A stretch of DNA of 64,000 nucleotides from Acidisoma sp. PAMC 29798 (GTDB lineage Bacteria; Pseudomonadota; Alphaproteobacteria; Acetobacterales; Acetobacteraceae): NCBI RefSeq assembly GCF_030252425.1, contig NZ_CP126994.1:1736001-1800000 (forward strand), in the 5' to 3' direction. This document shows, piece after piece, positions 45,021 through 53,529 of this stretch. The notes beneath the pieces are model-generated. The model saw only the letters and a program-made list of their open reading frames with translations. It made no database searches and was not told where the DNA came from. The position numbers and the translations under genes were made by a program. Position 1 is the stretch's first letter. Every line of letters starts with the position of its first letter.

Positions 45021-45329
45021 ATGAGCGACTTTCAGTCCGAAACCGCGCCCGAAGCGAAGAACGTCGCCGACGACCTCTCGATGCTCAAGCAGGACGTCGC
45101 CTCCCTGATCAAGCAGATGAAGGACATGGCGATGCGGGAGGGGAGCCGGCTGGGCCAGGACGCTGCCGACAAGATCAGCGGTCGTGCCTCCGACCTTTAC
45201 GAAACGGTGTCCGAGAAGAGCAAGAAGTCGGCCGAGGCAGTGACAGCGCATGTGGAGGAGCAGCCGCTGTCGAGCCTGCTGATCGCATTCGCAGCGGGCT
45301 TCATCTTCAGCAAAATCATCACCCGCTGA
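45021..45329 (+). CDS. DUF883 family (ElaB/YqjD-like) membrane-anchored protein
   Basis: The 102-residue protein has an amphipathic helical N-terminus (DDLSMLKQDVASLIKQMKDMA), a Ser/Lys/Ala-rich helix and one C-terminal TM (LLIAFAAGFIFSKIITR). YqjD/ElaB proteins bind ribosomes or the inner membrane in stationary phase. ATG 45021 has GAGGAAG upstream. It is followed 13 nt later by a YqjE-like gene, the same order as in E. coli yqjD-yqjE. Confidence 0.8.
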   Translation: MSDFQSETAPEAKNVADDLSMLKQDVASLIKQMKDMAMREGSRLGQDAADKISGRASDLYETVSEKSKKSAEAVTAHVEEQPLSSLLIAFAAGFIFSKIITR

Positions 45330-45342
45330 CCCGGCGGCTCAG

Positions 45343-45855
45343 GTGATGGCAAACATTTCGCGGTTGCTGCGCATCGGCGCGCTCCTCGCCTTCAATCCGG
45401 TGGTGATCGTCGAGGACGCAGCGGCGGCGGCCAAGCGTGTCGCCATCCTCAGCATCTGCGCCCTGGTCGCGGGTCTGATTCTGTTGCCGGCGGCCGGCTG
45501 CGGTGCGGCGGCGCTGTGGATCTTTATTCAGGAACGCCTTGGCCCGGTCTGGGCGGCCGTCATCACGGCCGCAGCCCTGGTGCTGCTGGCGCTCATCATC
45601 CTCGGCATCGGCATCGCCCAGAGTAAGGCGCCTCGTGATCGACAGGAGAAGAAGCAGATGCGGAAGGCCGGCAATGCCGCCGCGGCTTGGCCGGCGGCTG
45701 CCGCCTCGGTCCTGGCATCACTGCCGCCACCCCAGGAGGTCGGCGCCGCCGGAAAGAGCTTCTTTCGCAAGCACAAGGGCACAGCCATGTTAGCAGCCGT
45801 CGTCGCCGGGTTGATCTTCGGCCAGGATCTGGTGCGTCCGCGCCGACGCCGCTAA
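45343..45855 (+). CDS. YqjE/holin-X-like membrane protein
   Basis: 170 residues with two N-terminal TM helices (VAILSICALVAGLILLPAAGCGAAALWIFI and WAAVITAAALVLLALIILGIGIA), a charged linker, then a third hydrophobic segment (GTAMLAAVVAGLIFGQDLV) and an Arg-rich end. Placement after the ElaB/YqjD-like gene supports a phage-holin-superfamily YqjE-type partner. GTG 45343 or ATG 45346 may be the start. Confidence 0.65.
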   Translation: MMANISRLLRIGALLAFNPVVIVEDAAAAAKRVAILSICALVAGLILLPAAGCGAAALWIFIQERLGPVWAAVITAAALVLLALIILGIGIAQSKAPRDRQEKKQMRKAGNAAAAWPAAAASVLASLPPPQEVGAAGKSFFRKHKGTAMLAAVVAGLIFGQDLVRPRRRR

Positions 45856-45874
45856 CGGGTCCTTCATCTTCAAA

Positions 45875-45911
45875 GGGTATGACTCGGGTGCCATTCGCCC
45901 GGTTCATACCC
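45875..45911 (+). terminator. Hairpin after the YqjE-like gene, candidate terminator
   Basis: GGGTATGA (45875-45882) pairs with TCATACCC (45904-45911), with an inner CGGGTG/CGCCCG stem. A T-rich stretch (GTTCTGCTTTTC) follows, but no pure T-run. The 301-bp gap to rpoH (45856-46156) also holds the rpoH promoter region, where TATAAA at 46070-46075 is a possible -10; no clear -35 was found. Confidence 0.5.
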
Positions 45912-46156
45912 GTTCTGCTTTTCAAAAAACGCGTCACCACCGGCTCGCTCACGGCGTATAGTGGGTAACCCGATGCGGATAACCGGTCGGGACTACCATC
46001 ACGGAACGGTTACTGCCTGGTGAGGGGTAATCTCTTCCTCGTGATGGGGCTGACTCGTTGGTTGCTGACTATAAAAGTTCAACAGCCTTCGCTGGCGTTC
46101 GCTCAAGATGACGCTGATTTCAGGTCGTTTTCGTCGAAGAATATAGGAGTCTCTCT

Positions 46157-47065
46157 ATGGCCCTTGGCATTAACATCGCTCCGGAAGGCAATCTTTCTCG
46201 CTACCTACAAGAAATTCGTAAGTTTCCGATGCTGACTTCGGAAGAGGAACTCAGCCTGTCGAAGTCATGGCGCGACAATAATGATGTCGAAGCCGCTCAC
46301 AAGCTGGTCACCTCGCATCTTCGCCTCGTCGCCAAGATCGCCATGGGCTACCGCGGTTACGGCTTGCCGGTCGGCGAGCTGGTGAGCGAAGGCAATGTCG
46401 GCATGATGCAGGCTGTCAAGCGCTTTGACCCCGAGCGCGGCTTCCGCCTCGCCACCTACGCCATGTGGTGGATCCGCGCGGCGATACAGGAATATATTCT
46501 GCATAGCTGGTCGCTGGTTAAGATGGGAACCACTGCTGCGCAGAAGAAGCTGTTCTTCAACCTGCGCCGCCTGAAGGGGCAGATGCAGGCGATCGACGAC
46601 GGCGATCTTCAGCCCGAGCAGGTGGCCGAAATCTCCCGCGTGCTCGCGGTGCCGGAGCAGGATGTGGTGAACATGAACCGCCGCCTGTCGGCGCCGGATC
46701 ATAGCCTGAACGCCCCGGTCCGCATGGACAGCGAAGGCGAGTGGCAAGATTGGCTCGTCGATGAGAGCGAGACGCAGGAAGACACCCTGGCCGAGCGCGA
46801 GGAAATGTCCGACCGCAAGGCGCTTCTGGCCAATGCGCTGAAGACGCTGAACGAGCGGGAACGTCATATCCTCATCGAGCGGCGCCTCAAGGATGAGGCC
46901 ACGACTCTGGAAGACCTGTCGCAGCAGTATCGCATTTCGCGTGAGCGGGTGCGCCAGATCGAGGTTCGGGCTTTCGAGAAGTTGCAGAAGTCGATGAAGA
47001 CCCAGATCACAGATCGCCGTCAGGCGATGGCCTCGACCTATGAGGCGGCCCGCATCGCGGCCTGA
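46157..47065 (+). CDS. rpoH: RNA polymerase sigma-32 factor (heat shock)
   Basis: The 302-residue group-3 sigma factor directs transcription of heat-shock genes. Region 2 carries RLVAKIAMGYRGYGLPVGEL and FRLATYAMWWIRAAIQEYIL; the RpoH box QKKLFFNLRRLK (129-140) is diagnostic. Region 4 ends TTLEDLSQQYRISRERVRQIEVRAFEKLQ. AGGAG at 46145-46149 lies 7 nt before ATG 46157. A strong terminator follows. Alphaproteobacteria often have more than one rpoH; a second copy is not in this window. Confidence 0.97.
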   Translation: MALGINIAPEGNLSRYLQEIRKFPMLTSEEELSLSKSWRDNNDVEAAHKLVTSHLRLVAKIAMGYRGYGLPVGELVSEGNVGMMQAVKRFDPERGFRLATYAMWWIRAAIQEYILHSWSLVKMGTTAAQKKLFFNLRRLKGQMQAIDDGDLQPEQVAEISRVLAVPEQDVVNMNRRLSAPDHSLNAPVRMDSEGEWQDWLVDESETQEDTLAEREEMSDRKALLANALKTLNERERHILIERRLKDEATTLEDLSQQYRISRERVRQIEVRAFEKLQKSMKTQITDRRQAMASTYEAARIAA

Positions 47066-47082
47066 TCGCCATCACGCTTTAA

Positions 47083-47116
47083 AGGCCGGCCCCGGAAACA
47101 GGGCCGGCCTTTTTTT
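47083..47116 (+). terminator. Rho-independent terminator of rpoH
   Basis: AGGCCGGCCC (47083-47092) and GGGCCGGCCT (47101-47110) form a perfect 10-bp stem with an 8-nt loop, followed by a T-run to 47116. The end overlaps the stop codon of the convergent MFS gene, so it may serve both directions. Confidence 0.95.
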
Positions 47117-48329
47117 ATGCCGCTTCGCTATGCGTGGCGGCGGCCCTGAACCCGGCTTTGCGAGTCTCACGTCGGCGCTGGCTGCGGCGTTCCAGCCAAA
47201 GGGCAGTGACGATCACGCCCAAGGCGACGACACTGAACGCACTGCCCAGCCAGGGCAGTTGCGCGTAACCGGCGCCGGCCGACACCATGAAGCCGCCGGC
47301 GGACGCGCCGATGGCATTGCCGAGATTGAAGGCGCTTTGGTTCATGGTGGAGGCAAGGCTGGGCGCCGCCCGGGCTTGATCCACCACCCGCATCTGGAGG
47401 GGTGGCGCCACGCCGAAGGCGAAAGCGCCCCAGACCATGATCGTGATGACGGCCGGAACCGCACTGTGGCTGGTGGCGGTGAAGACGATCTGAACGATGA
47501 TGAGCAGGCAGAGGCTGAGGATGATCGACGGCATCAGACGCCAATCCGCCAGACGTCCGCCGACCAGATTGCCCAGCGTGATGCCCACGCCGAACAGCAG
47601 CAGGGCGATGCTGACGCCGTGCGGACTGATGCCGGACACGGTCTCCAAAAGTGGCGTGATATAGGTGAAGACCGTGAACAGCGCGGCTGAACACAGCACG
47701 CTTGTACCCATGGCAAGCAGGACCTGCGGGTGGCCGAGTGCCGCGACCTCGCGCTTCAGGCGCATCCGCCGCGCCTGACGCACCTCCGGCACCCAGATCA
47801 ACAAGGCCACAAAGGCGGCCACGCCGATGATCACCACAGCCCAGAAGGTCGTGCGCCAGCCATAGGCCTGACCGAGCAGCGTTCCGAATGGCACGCCCAG
47901 CACATTGGCGAGGGTCAGACCCGAGAACATCAGCGAAATCGCCATCGCCCGCTGATGTTTGGGCACCACTTCAGCCGCGACCACCGCGCCGATACCGAAG
48001 AAGGCGCCGTGGGCGAGGGCGGTGAAGATACGCGCCGCCATCAGCGTGTCATAGCCATGGGCGAGGGCGCAGAACGCGTTGCCGATGATGAAGACGGCCA
48101 TCAGGATCAGCAGGGAGAGGCGGCGGGGAAAGCGCGCCATCAGGACGGCCATGAAAGGCGAGCCGATGGTGACGGCCAGGGCATAGCTCGACACGAGTTG
48201 CCCGGCTTGCGGGATGGAAACGCCGAGGCTGTGCCCGATCTCAGGAAGCAGCCCCATGATGACGAATTCCGTGGTGCCGATACCGAAAGCGGCGGCTGCC
48301 AGGGCGAGCAGGGCGGGGGGTAGCGACAC
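47115..48329 (-). CDS. MFS exporter, DHA1 family (12 TM)
   Basis: The 404-residue drug:H+ antiporter-1-like protein has ALAAAAFGIGTTEFVIMGLLPEIG in helix 1 and motif A-like VLMARFPRRLSLL after helix 2. AraJ/YdhP-type exporters (sugars, chloramphenicol, arabinose efflux) match best. The GTG start at 48329 was used. Its stop TAA lies within the rpoH terminator. It is the last gene of a leftward operon beginning at pqiA. Confidence 0.92.
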   Translation of the reverse strand: MSLPPALLALAAAAFGIGTTEFVIMGLLPEIGHSLGVSIPQAGQLVSSYALAVTIGSPFMAVLMARFPRRLSLLILMAVFIIGNAFCALAHGYDTLMAARIFTALAHGAFFGIGAVVAAEVVPKHQRAMAISLMFSGLTLANVLGVPFGTLLGQAYGWRTTFWAVVIIGVAAFVALLIWVPEVRQARRMRLKREVAALGHPQVLLAMGTSVLCSAALFTVFTYITPLLETVSGISPHGVSIALLLFGVGITLGNLVGGRLADWRLMPSIILSLCLLIIVQIVFTATSHSAVPAVITIMVWGAFAFGVAPPLQMRVVDQARAAPSLASTMNQSAFNLGNAIGASAGGFMVSAGAGYAQLPWLGSAFSVVALGVIVTALWLERRSQRRRETRKAGFRAAATHSEAA

Positions 48330-48376
48330 GGCTTGGGAACTCCCGGTGAAGGCCCCGAACTATAACGCCAAGATGG

Positions 48377-49804
48377 CTAGATGGAGGCCGCTTTTGCACC
48401 TGCGAAGGCAGTTGTTCGCGCCCGCAGCAAAAGACCCATCAGGAAGCAGACGACACCCAGGGCCGTAGCCACGACGAAGCAAACAAGCCCCGCCCGAATG
48501 ACCACCGTGATCGGTGCGCCTTCGACCAAGCCGGCTGCATTGGCGGCCACGCCGCCCAGCGCAGCACCGATCGCGAGGCCGGCGGACAGAACTGTGGGCA
48601 ACATGCCGGAGGCCCGATCACGATCGGCGGGCACGGCGCCCGTCATGATCGTCTGGCTCAGGAAACCCCAGGTCAGGCCATAGGCGATGCCCACGAAAGC
48701 CTGTCCCACAAGCAGCCAGACGAGCTGCTGCGCCATGAGGGCGGGAATATCGATGGCCAAGCCGAGAGCCAGCATCAGCGGGCCGACCCAAAGGCAGCCG
48801 CGTGACAGTCTGGGCGGCAGCCTGCTGGCCATGATGCCTACGGCGCTCCAGGCGATGACCATGGCGGCGCCCAGGAAGCTGGCCGTCAATGGATCGTACC
48901 CCCAGACGCGTTCGAGGATGTAAATCAGGTAGACGCCCGGCCCCGTATGGGCGGTGGGCATCAGCAGCACGACCCAGAACGCGAGGCCGGTGCGGGTCCG
49001 CAGTGAAAATGCGTCGCGCGGCAACAGCCGGTTGGGGGCATGCCGGTCGCGTGCCACCAGCAAGGCGAGCACGGACAAGGCGGCCAGCACGCTGGCCACC
49101 CGCATCCACAAGGCGGGCTCGATCGCCGCCAAGGACAGCAGCAAGATCGCCAGCCCGACGCCGATCAGCCGCAGCATCGGCAGGCCATGGTGCGTGACGC
49201 TGGAGAACATGCGGGGAATGGTCAGGCGCACGAGAAGCATGAACACCAGGATCAGCGGCACTTCGATCAGGAAGGCCGCGCGCCAGGAGATGGCCTGCGT
49301 GAGGACGCCGCCCAGCATCGGCCCGAGCATGGAGCCGCCTGCCCAAATGACCGCTTCCACGCCAAAGACGGCCGGGATCAACACGGCGGGGAACATTTCG
49401 GGGATCAGGATATAGCTCAGGCCTGAGATGGCGCCTTCGCCGACGCCCTGAAGGGCCCGGCCAAACAGCAAAACCCAGATGGTAGGCGCGAAGCCGCAGG
49501 CGAAGGTGCCGAGAAGATAGGCGACTCCCGCGTATTGGAAGGAGGTCTGGGCGCCCCAACGCTGCTTCAGCGACGAGGCGATGGTGCCCGCGACGATCGC
49601 CGCGATCAGATAGAAAGTGAAGCCCCAGCTGATCAGATTGAGGTGGCCCAACTGCTGCACGGCGGAGGGCATCGCCGACGAGACCAGAAAGGCCGAGAAG
49701 GCATACAGCGCCGAGCCCAGGCTGAAGGTCGCCAGGAAGGCGCCGTGGCGCCGGCCGAACAAGACCTTCCAACCGCCCGTCGTGGCTGTGATCGAACCCG
49801 TCAT
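48377..49804 (-). CDS. MFS exporter, DHA2 family (14 TM)
   Basis: 475 residues with 14 predicted helices. Motif C-like GRALQGVGEGAISGLSYILIPEMFP is typical of drug:H+ antiporter-2 proteins such as EmrB/QacA relatives; ligand unknown. It lies 18 nt after ycgN and 47 nt before the DHA1 gene, pointing to co-transcription. No periplasmic adaptor gene is next to it. Confidence 0.9.
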   Translation of the reverse strand: MTGSITATTGGWKVLFGRRHGAFLATFSLGSALYAFSAFLVSSAMPSAVQQLGHLNLISWGFTFYLIAAIVAGTIASSLKQRWGAQTSFQYAGVAYLLGTFACGFAPTIWVLLFGRALQGVGEGAISGLSYILIPEMFPAVLIPAVFGVEAVIWAGGSMLGPMLGGVLTQAISWRAAFLIEVPLILVFMLLVRLTIPRMFSSVTHHGLPMLRLIGVGLAILLLSLAAIEPALWMRVASVLAALSVLALLVARDRHAPNRLLPRDAFSLRTRTGLAFWVVLLMPTAHTGPGVYLIYILERVWGYDPLTASFLGAAMVIAWSAVGIMASRLPPRLSRGCLWVGPLMLALGLAIDIPALMAQQLVWLLVGQAFVGIAYGLTWGFLSQTIMTGAVPADRDRASGMLPTVLSAGLAIGAALGGVAANAAGLVEGAPITVVIRAGLVCFVVATALGVVCFLMGLLLRARTTAFAGAKAASI

Positions 49805-49822
49805 TGCAGTGCGGCCGATGGA

Positions 49823-50284
49823 TCAGCGCGGACGCGGCAGTCGGGGTGGCCGCCCTGGCCAGTCCACGACATGATGCTCAAGCGCCCCCGCATCGCGCTC
49901 ACTGATGATGCGGCCCCGCGCCGAGGCGCCGGATTTCATCACCGTCTCTGCCGTTCCGGACACGAGGGGATGCCAATCCGGCAGATCGCGGCCTTCCTCG
50001 ATCCGGCGATAGGCGCAGGAGGGCGGCAGCCAATCGATATCGCGCAAGGCAACCGGTGTCAGTTGCACGCAGTCGGGCACCTTGCTCTGGCGGCTCGGGT
50101 AGTCGGAGCAGCGGCAGGTGTCGATATCGAGCAGCCGGCAGGCGACATTGGTGAAGGACAGTTCGTCGGTATCCTCGTGCCGCAGCTTATGCAGACAGCA
50201 GCGACCGCAGCCGTCACAGAGGGATTCCCATTCCTCTTGCGACATCTCGTCGAGCGTCTTGGTCTTCCAGAACGGCAACGTCAT
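49823..50284 (-). CDS. ycgN: YcgN family cysteine-cluster protein (UPF0260)
   Basis: 153 residues with the conserved N-terminal [15 protein letters not shown] (Cys23, 26, 29, 30), later [17 protein letters not shown] and PDCVQLTP, which suggest a zinc or Fe-S site. Widespread in proteobacteria; the function remains unestablished. The first residues [16 protein letters not shown] are typical of the family. Gap to cdd is 27 nt. Confidence 0.92.
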   Translation of the reverse strand: MTLPFWKTKTLDEMSQEEWESLCDGCGRCCLHKLRHEDTDELSFTNVACRLLDIDTCRCSDYPSRQSKVPDCVQLTPVALRDIDWLPPSCAYRRIEEGRDLPDWHPLVSGTAETVMKSGASARGRIISERDAGALEHHVVDWPGRPPRLPRPR

Positions 50285-50311
50285 CCCCAGCCTATAGCAG
50301 AGGAGATGCCG

Positions 50312-51151
50312 TCAGGAGGAGAGGGCCGAGCGCCACGTCACAGTGTCAAATCCGGCATGAGGGGCCAGGAGACCCAGGAGACGCGCCGTTCCGGGCGCAT
50401 GATCGATGGCGCCCGCCGCCTCGCTGCCCAAAATGCCCAGGTCGATCTCATCATATTGGCGCCCGGCGGCGATGAGATTGATGAGCGCCGACTGGATCGG
50501 GCGCAGACCGGGATTGTAGGCGGCGTTCTCGATCGCCGATCCGGTGATCACCGTGCCGTCCGTCAGCCGGAGCAAGACCGCCGATGGGCTGCGGCTATAC
50601 GGGGCATGGGCGCGGGCGCCGGCCACCCGCAGCGCGTCCAGTAATGCCGGTGCGATATCGCCGGTGAGTACCGTCGGCAGGGCATGGGCGATGGCGGCAG
50701 TGGCGCCGGTTTCACCCAGATCGGCGGGGCTGAAGTTGAAGGGCAGCATCGTGTTCAGGCTCAGCCGGTCGCCGCCGGAATCCAGGATCATCAACCGGTC
50801 GCGCCCCGCGAATTCGGTCATGAACTGCCGGCAATGGCCGCAGGGACGCGCCGACACCGCGATCAGGTCGAGGGTCGCACCACGGTGGAAGGCGCGCGAG
50901 AACAGGAATTGCTCGGCATGGATCGTCTCCCCCAAGTCAGCGCCCAGGAACTCGACATTGGCGCCCATCACCAGCGCCCCGGTTTCCGCCTCTCGGCCTA
51001 CGGCGCCGACGCGAAATGCCGACAAGGGTGGCCGCGCCAAGGCCTGGGCCTCGGGCAGCAGCGCCAGCATCAAGGCCTCGACCGTCTCCAGGCCGAGGCG
51101 TCGCATCATCGGCGCGATCGCTTCCGGCGGAATGACGTGACCTTCGGTCAT
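50312..51151 (-). CDS. cdd: Cytidine deaminase, two-domain dimeric type
   Basis: 279 residues, the length of the E. coli-type enzyme. Zn site: His78 and Glu80 (HAEQ), Cys104 and Cys107 (PCGHC). The C-terminal half is the inactive repeat domain (PYSRSPSAVLLRLTDGTVITGSAIENAAYNPGLRPIQ). It salvages cytidine/deoxycytidine to uridine. It lies 6 nt after pqiC. Confidence 0.95.
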   Translation of the reverse strand: MTEGHVIPPEAIAPMMRRLGLETVEALMLALLPEAQALARPPLSAFRVGAVGREAETGALVMGANVEFLGADLGETIHAEQFLFSRAFHRGATLDLIAVSARPCGHCRQFMTEFAGRDRLMILDSGGDRLSLNTMLPFNFSPADLGETGATAAIAHALPTVLTGDIAPALLDALRVAGARAHAPYSRSPSAVLLRLTDGTVITGSAIENAAYNPGLRPIQSALINLIAAGRQYDEIDLGILGSEAAGAIDHAPGTARLLGLLAPHAGFDTVTWRSALSS

Positions 51152-51157
51152 CGCGGA

Positions 51158-51781
51158 CTAACCGCCGGCGGCGCCCAAGCGCCAGTTCCGCACGACGAGG
51201 CCTGCGATATCATCCGCTGCCTGACCCCAGAGCGCGCTCATGCCATTGGCGATGCCGGTGACGGTGGGTCCGCCAGACGGGCCCGTGCGACGGATCGACT
51301 GCGTCATCAGCGTCTTGAGCGTGGCGCCGTCGCGAATCGCGACCTGCGCGCTCAAGACCATGGTGCCGGTGGCATCAGGATCGAAGCCGAGCACATTGAT
51401 CTCGACCAGAATGGCGGGGTTCGCGCCGATGGCGCCGCCTGAGCCGATCACGGTGCTGCCGGTCAGCCGCTGGGCTAGGTCCTGGACCACCGTCGCTTGC
51501 AGCATATCCGCGAGGGGCTCGGCCCAGAGGTCGTTGCTATGGATGTCGAGCTTGGTCTCGGCGGCGCTTTTAATGATGCCGTCGCGGTCCAGATAGCCGG
51601 GAATGCTGATGCTGCGCACTTCGATGACACCCGGCGCGCCTGGCATGGCCGTGCCGGGCGCCATGACGATCCGGTAGTAGTTGGGATTGGCGGAGGCACA
51701 GCCCGCCAGCCCGGAGGTGGCGAGGGCCGCCAGCGAGAGGGCGCTCATAGAGCGGAGGAAGGTTCGGCGCGGGCTTGTCAT
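51158..51781 (-). CDS. pqiC: PqiC-type outer-membrane lipoprotein (DUF330)
   Basis: The 207-residue precursor has a basic start (SPRRTFLRSM), hydrophobic stretch and lipobox LAGC, cleaved before Cys. The mature part PNYYRIVMAPGTA and IEVRSISIPGYLDRDGIIKS is typical of the ABC-type transport auxiliary lipoprotein family. In PqiABC it anchors the PqiB tube at the outer membrane. ATG 51781 overlaps the pqiB stop (ATGA). Confidence 0.9.
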   Translation of the reverse strand: MTSPRRTFLRSMSALSLAALATSGLAGCASANPNYYRIVMAPGTAMPGAPGVIEVRSISIPGYLDRDGIIKSAAETKLDIHSNDLWAEPLADMLQATVVQDLAQRLTGSTVIGSGGAIGANPAILVEINVLGFDPDATGTMVLSAQVAIRDGATLKTLMTQSIRRTGPSGGPTVTGIANGMSALWGQAADDIAGLVVRNWRLGAAGG

Positions 51782-53529
51782 TGTCCACCTGTGGCATGGC
51801 CGGTACGGCCGAGGATCAAGGCTTCCGGATGGCGGTCCAGGAAGGTGGCCAATTCTTTGACCGACCGAAGCGCGCCATTCGCCTGATCCATGAGCTGCGC
51901 CAGACTGCGCTGGAAGTCGGAGTCGTTGCCATAGCCCCGCGCGAGTCCGGTGACGGCCACGTTGGCGCCGCGCAGCGTGCCCTGCAGGTTGGCCATCAGC
52001 GCCGGCAACTGGCGCATGACGGGCGTCAGCCCCTGGTCGGTCTTGGCGACCAGATGCTGCACGCTCTGCAAGGTCTGCGACAGGGACGTGAGCGCACCCT
52101 GCACCTTCTCTCCGCCGATGGTGGTGTTCGCCGTCACCAGCAGGCCATTCAGATTGTTGCCAATCTGGGTGAAGGGAATGGCGTTGAGCTTGGCCATGAG
52201 CTGCGATGCCGAGGCCAGGATGCCTTCCAGCCCGCCGCCCTCGCTCGGCAAGACCAGCGCGCCGCCCTCCATGGTGATTGCAGCGGGGCCTGCTTTCGGC
52301 ACGAAGGTCAAGGAAATGACCTTCTGGCCGGTAATGAAGCTTGCGGTGTCCAGCTCGGCGCGCATGCCGTTATCCACCATCTTCTGCAAGACGGCCTCAG
52401 GCTTGAGCGACTTGTCGAAGGTTTTCAGGTCGAAGACCCGCTCCGGCTGGAGCTGCATCGCGACCCGTATCCGCGCCTTTCCGGTGGCCGGGTCGAGCAA
52501 CAGCCGGACGTCGGAGACTGTGCCGACCTGAATACCGAAGATCTGAACGGGTGCGCCGCGCCCGAGACCGGCGACGGAGTCCGTGAAATAGGAGACAGCG
52601 GCGAGCTGGTTCGCATAGCCGGCAGAGTCCGCGTCATCCTTGGACGCGTAGAGGTGGAAGGTCGCGTTATTCGGACTGGGCGGCGTATTTTCCGCATCGT
52701 GCCGCAGATCGAAGGTCACACCCCCAGCGATAAGGGCCTGGAGCGACTGAAGCTCGATATGGAACTGCCCCCCCTGAATACCGGCGCTGATGCCGGAGGA
52801 GTTCCAGAAATGGCTGGTCGGCTTCACTAGGCGGTCATAGGGCGCGCGGACGAAGATATTGATCGGCACCGGCCCGAGGCCGTCCCCTAGGTCGTAGCCC
52901 AGGACTTCGCCCACAACCACGTCGCGGTAGAAGACCGGCGAGCCTGAACTCAGGGAGCCGATGCTCTCGGCACGCAGCACGTAGGTATGGCCAGGTTCAT
53001 CCGACCGGATGCCCGGTGGCTCGGCCAGACCATCGAACTTGGCCTTGTATCGACCCCCCTTCGGTCCGGGATCGACTTCGATATAGGCGCCGGACACCAG
53101 CGTATCGAGGCCGGAGAAGCTGCTCGCGGAGATCCGTGGCCGCACTACCCAGAAGCGGGCATGGTCGGTCAGGAAGCGCGTACCGATGCCATTCATCCTG
53201 ACCTTGACGACGACATGCGTATTGTCGGGGCTGAGATCGATACTCTCGACCGTGCCGAGCGCCACCGCCTTGTATTTGACCTGGGTTTGGCCCTCCGCGA
53301 GGCCTTCACCATTGTTGAAGGTAATGGTGACCAGCGGCCCCTGCTGAATGATGGTCCGGTATCCGAGATAGAGCGCGATGGCGGCTGCCACGAGCGGGAT
53401 GATCCAGACGAAGGAAAACCGGCGCTGGCGCAGATGCGCTGGTGGTGGTGGCATATCGCGCTGGGGCGGCGCCTCATCCACGGTCGCGGGTGTCGGCGGC
53501 GTCTCGCCCGGCGTCACAGGATCGGTCAT
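51778..53529 (-). CDS. pqiB: PqiB-type MCE-domain protein
   Basis: 583 residues: an N-terminal TM (FVWIIPLVAAAIALYLGY) followed by three MlaD/MCE domains in the periplasm (starts near residues 45, 165 and 290; motifs GPLVTITFNNGEGLAEGQTQVKYKAVALGTVESI and GAPVQIFGIQVGTVSDVRL), then a long helical C-terminus. PqiB hexamers form a tunnel carrying lipids between membranes. ATG 53529 overlaps the pqiA stop, so pqiABC is one transcript. Confidence 0.95.
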   Translation of the reverse strand: MTDPVTPGETPPTPATVDEAPPQRDMPPPPAHLRQRRFSFVWIIPLVAAAIALYLGYRTIIQQGPLVTITFNNGEGLAEGQTQVKYKAVALGTVESIDLSPDNTHVVVKVRMNGIGTRFLTDHARFWVVRPRISASSFSGLDTLVSGAYIEVDPGPKGGRYKAKFDGLAEPPGIRSDEPGHTYVLRAESIGSLSSGSPVFYRDVVVGEVLGYDLGDGLGPVPINIFVRAPYDRLVKPTSHFWNSSGISAGIQGGQFHIELQSLQALIAGGVTFDLRHDAENTPPSPNNATFHLYASKDDADSAGYANQLAAVSYFTDSVAGLGRGAPVQIFGIQVGTVSDVRLLLDPATGKARIRVAMQLQPERVFDLKTFDKSLKPEAVLQKMVDNGMRAELDTASFITGQKVISLTFVPKAGPAAITMEGGALVLPSEGGGLEGILASASQLMAKLNAIPFTQIGNNLNGLLVTANTTIGGEKVQGALTSLSQTLQSVQHLVAKTDQGLTPVMRQLPALMANLQGTLRGANVAVTGLARGYGNDSDFQRSLAQLMDQANGALRSVKELATFLDRHPEALILGRTGHATGGQ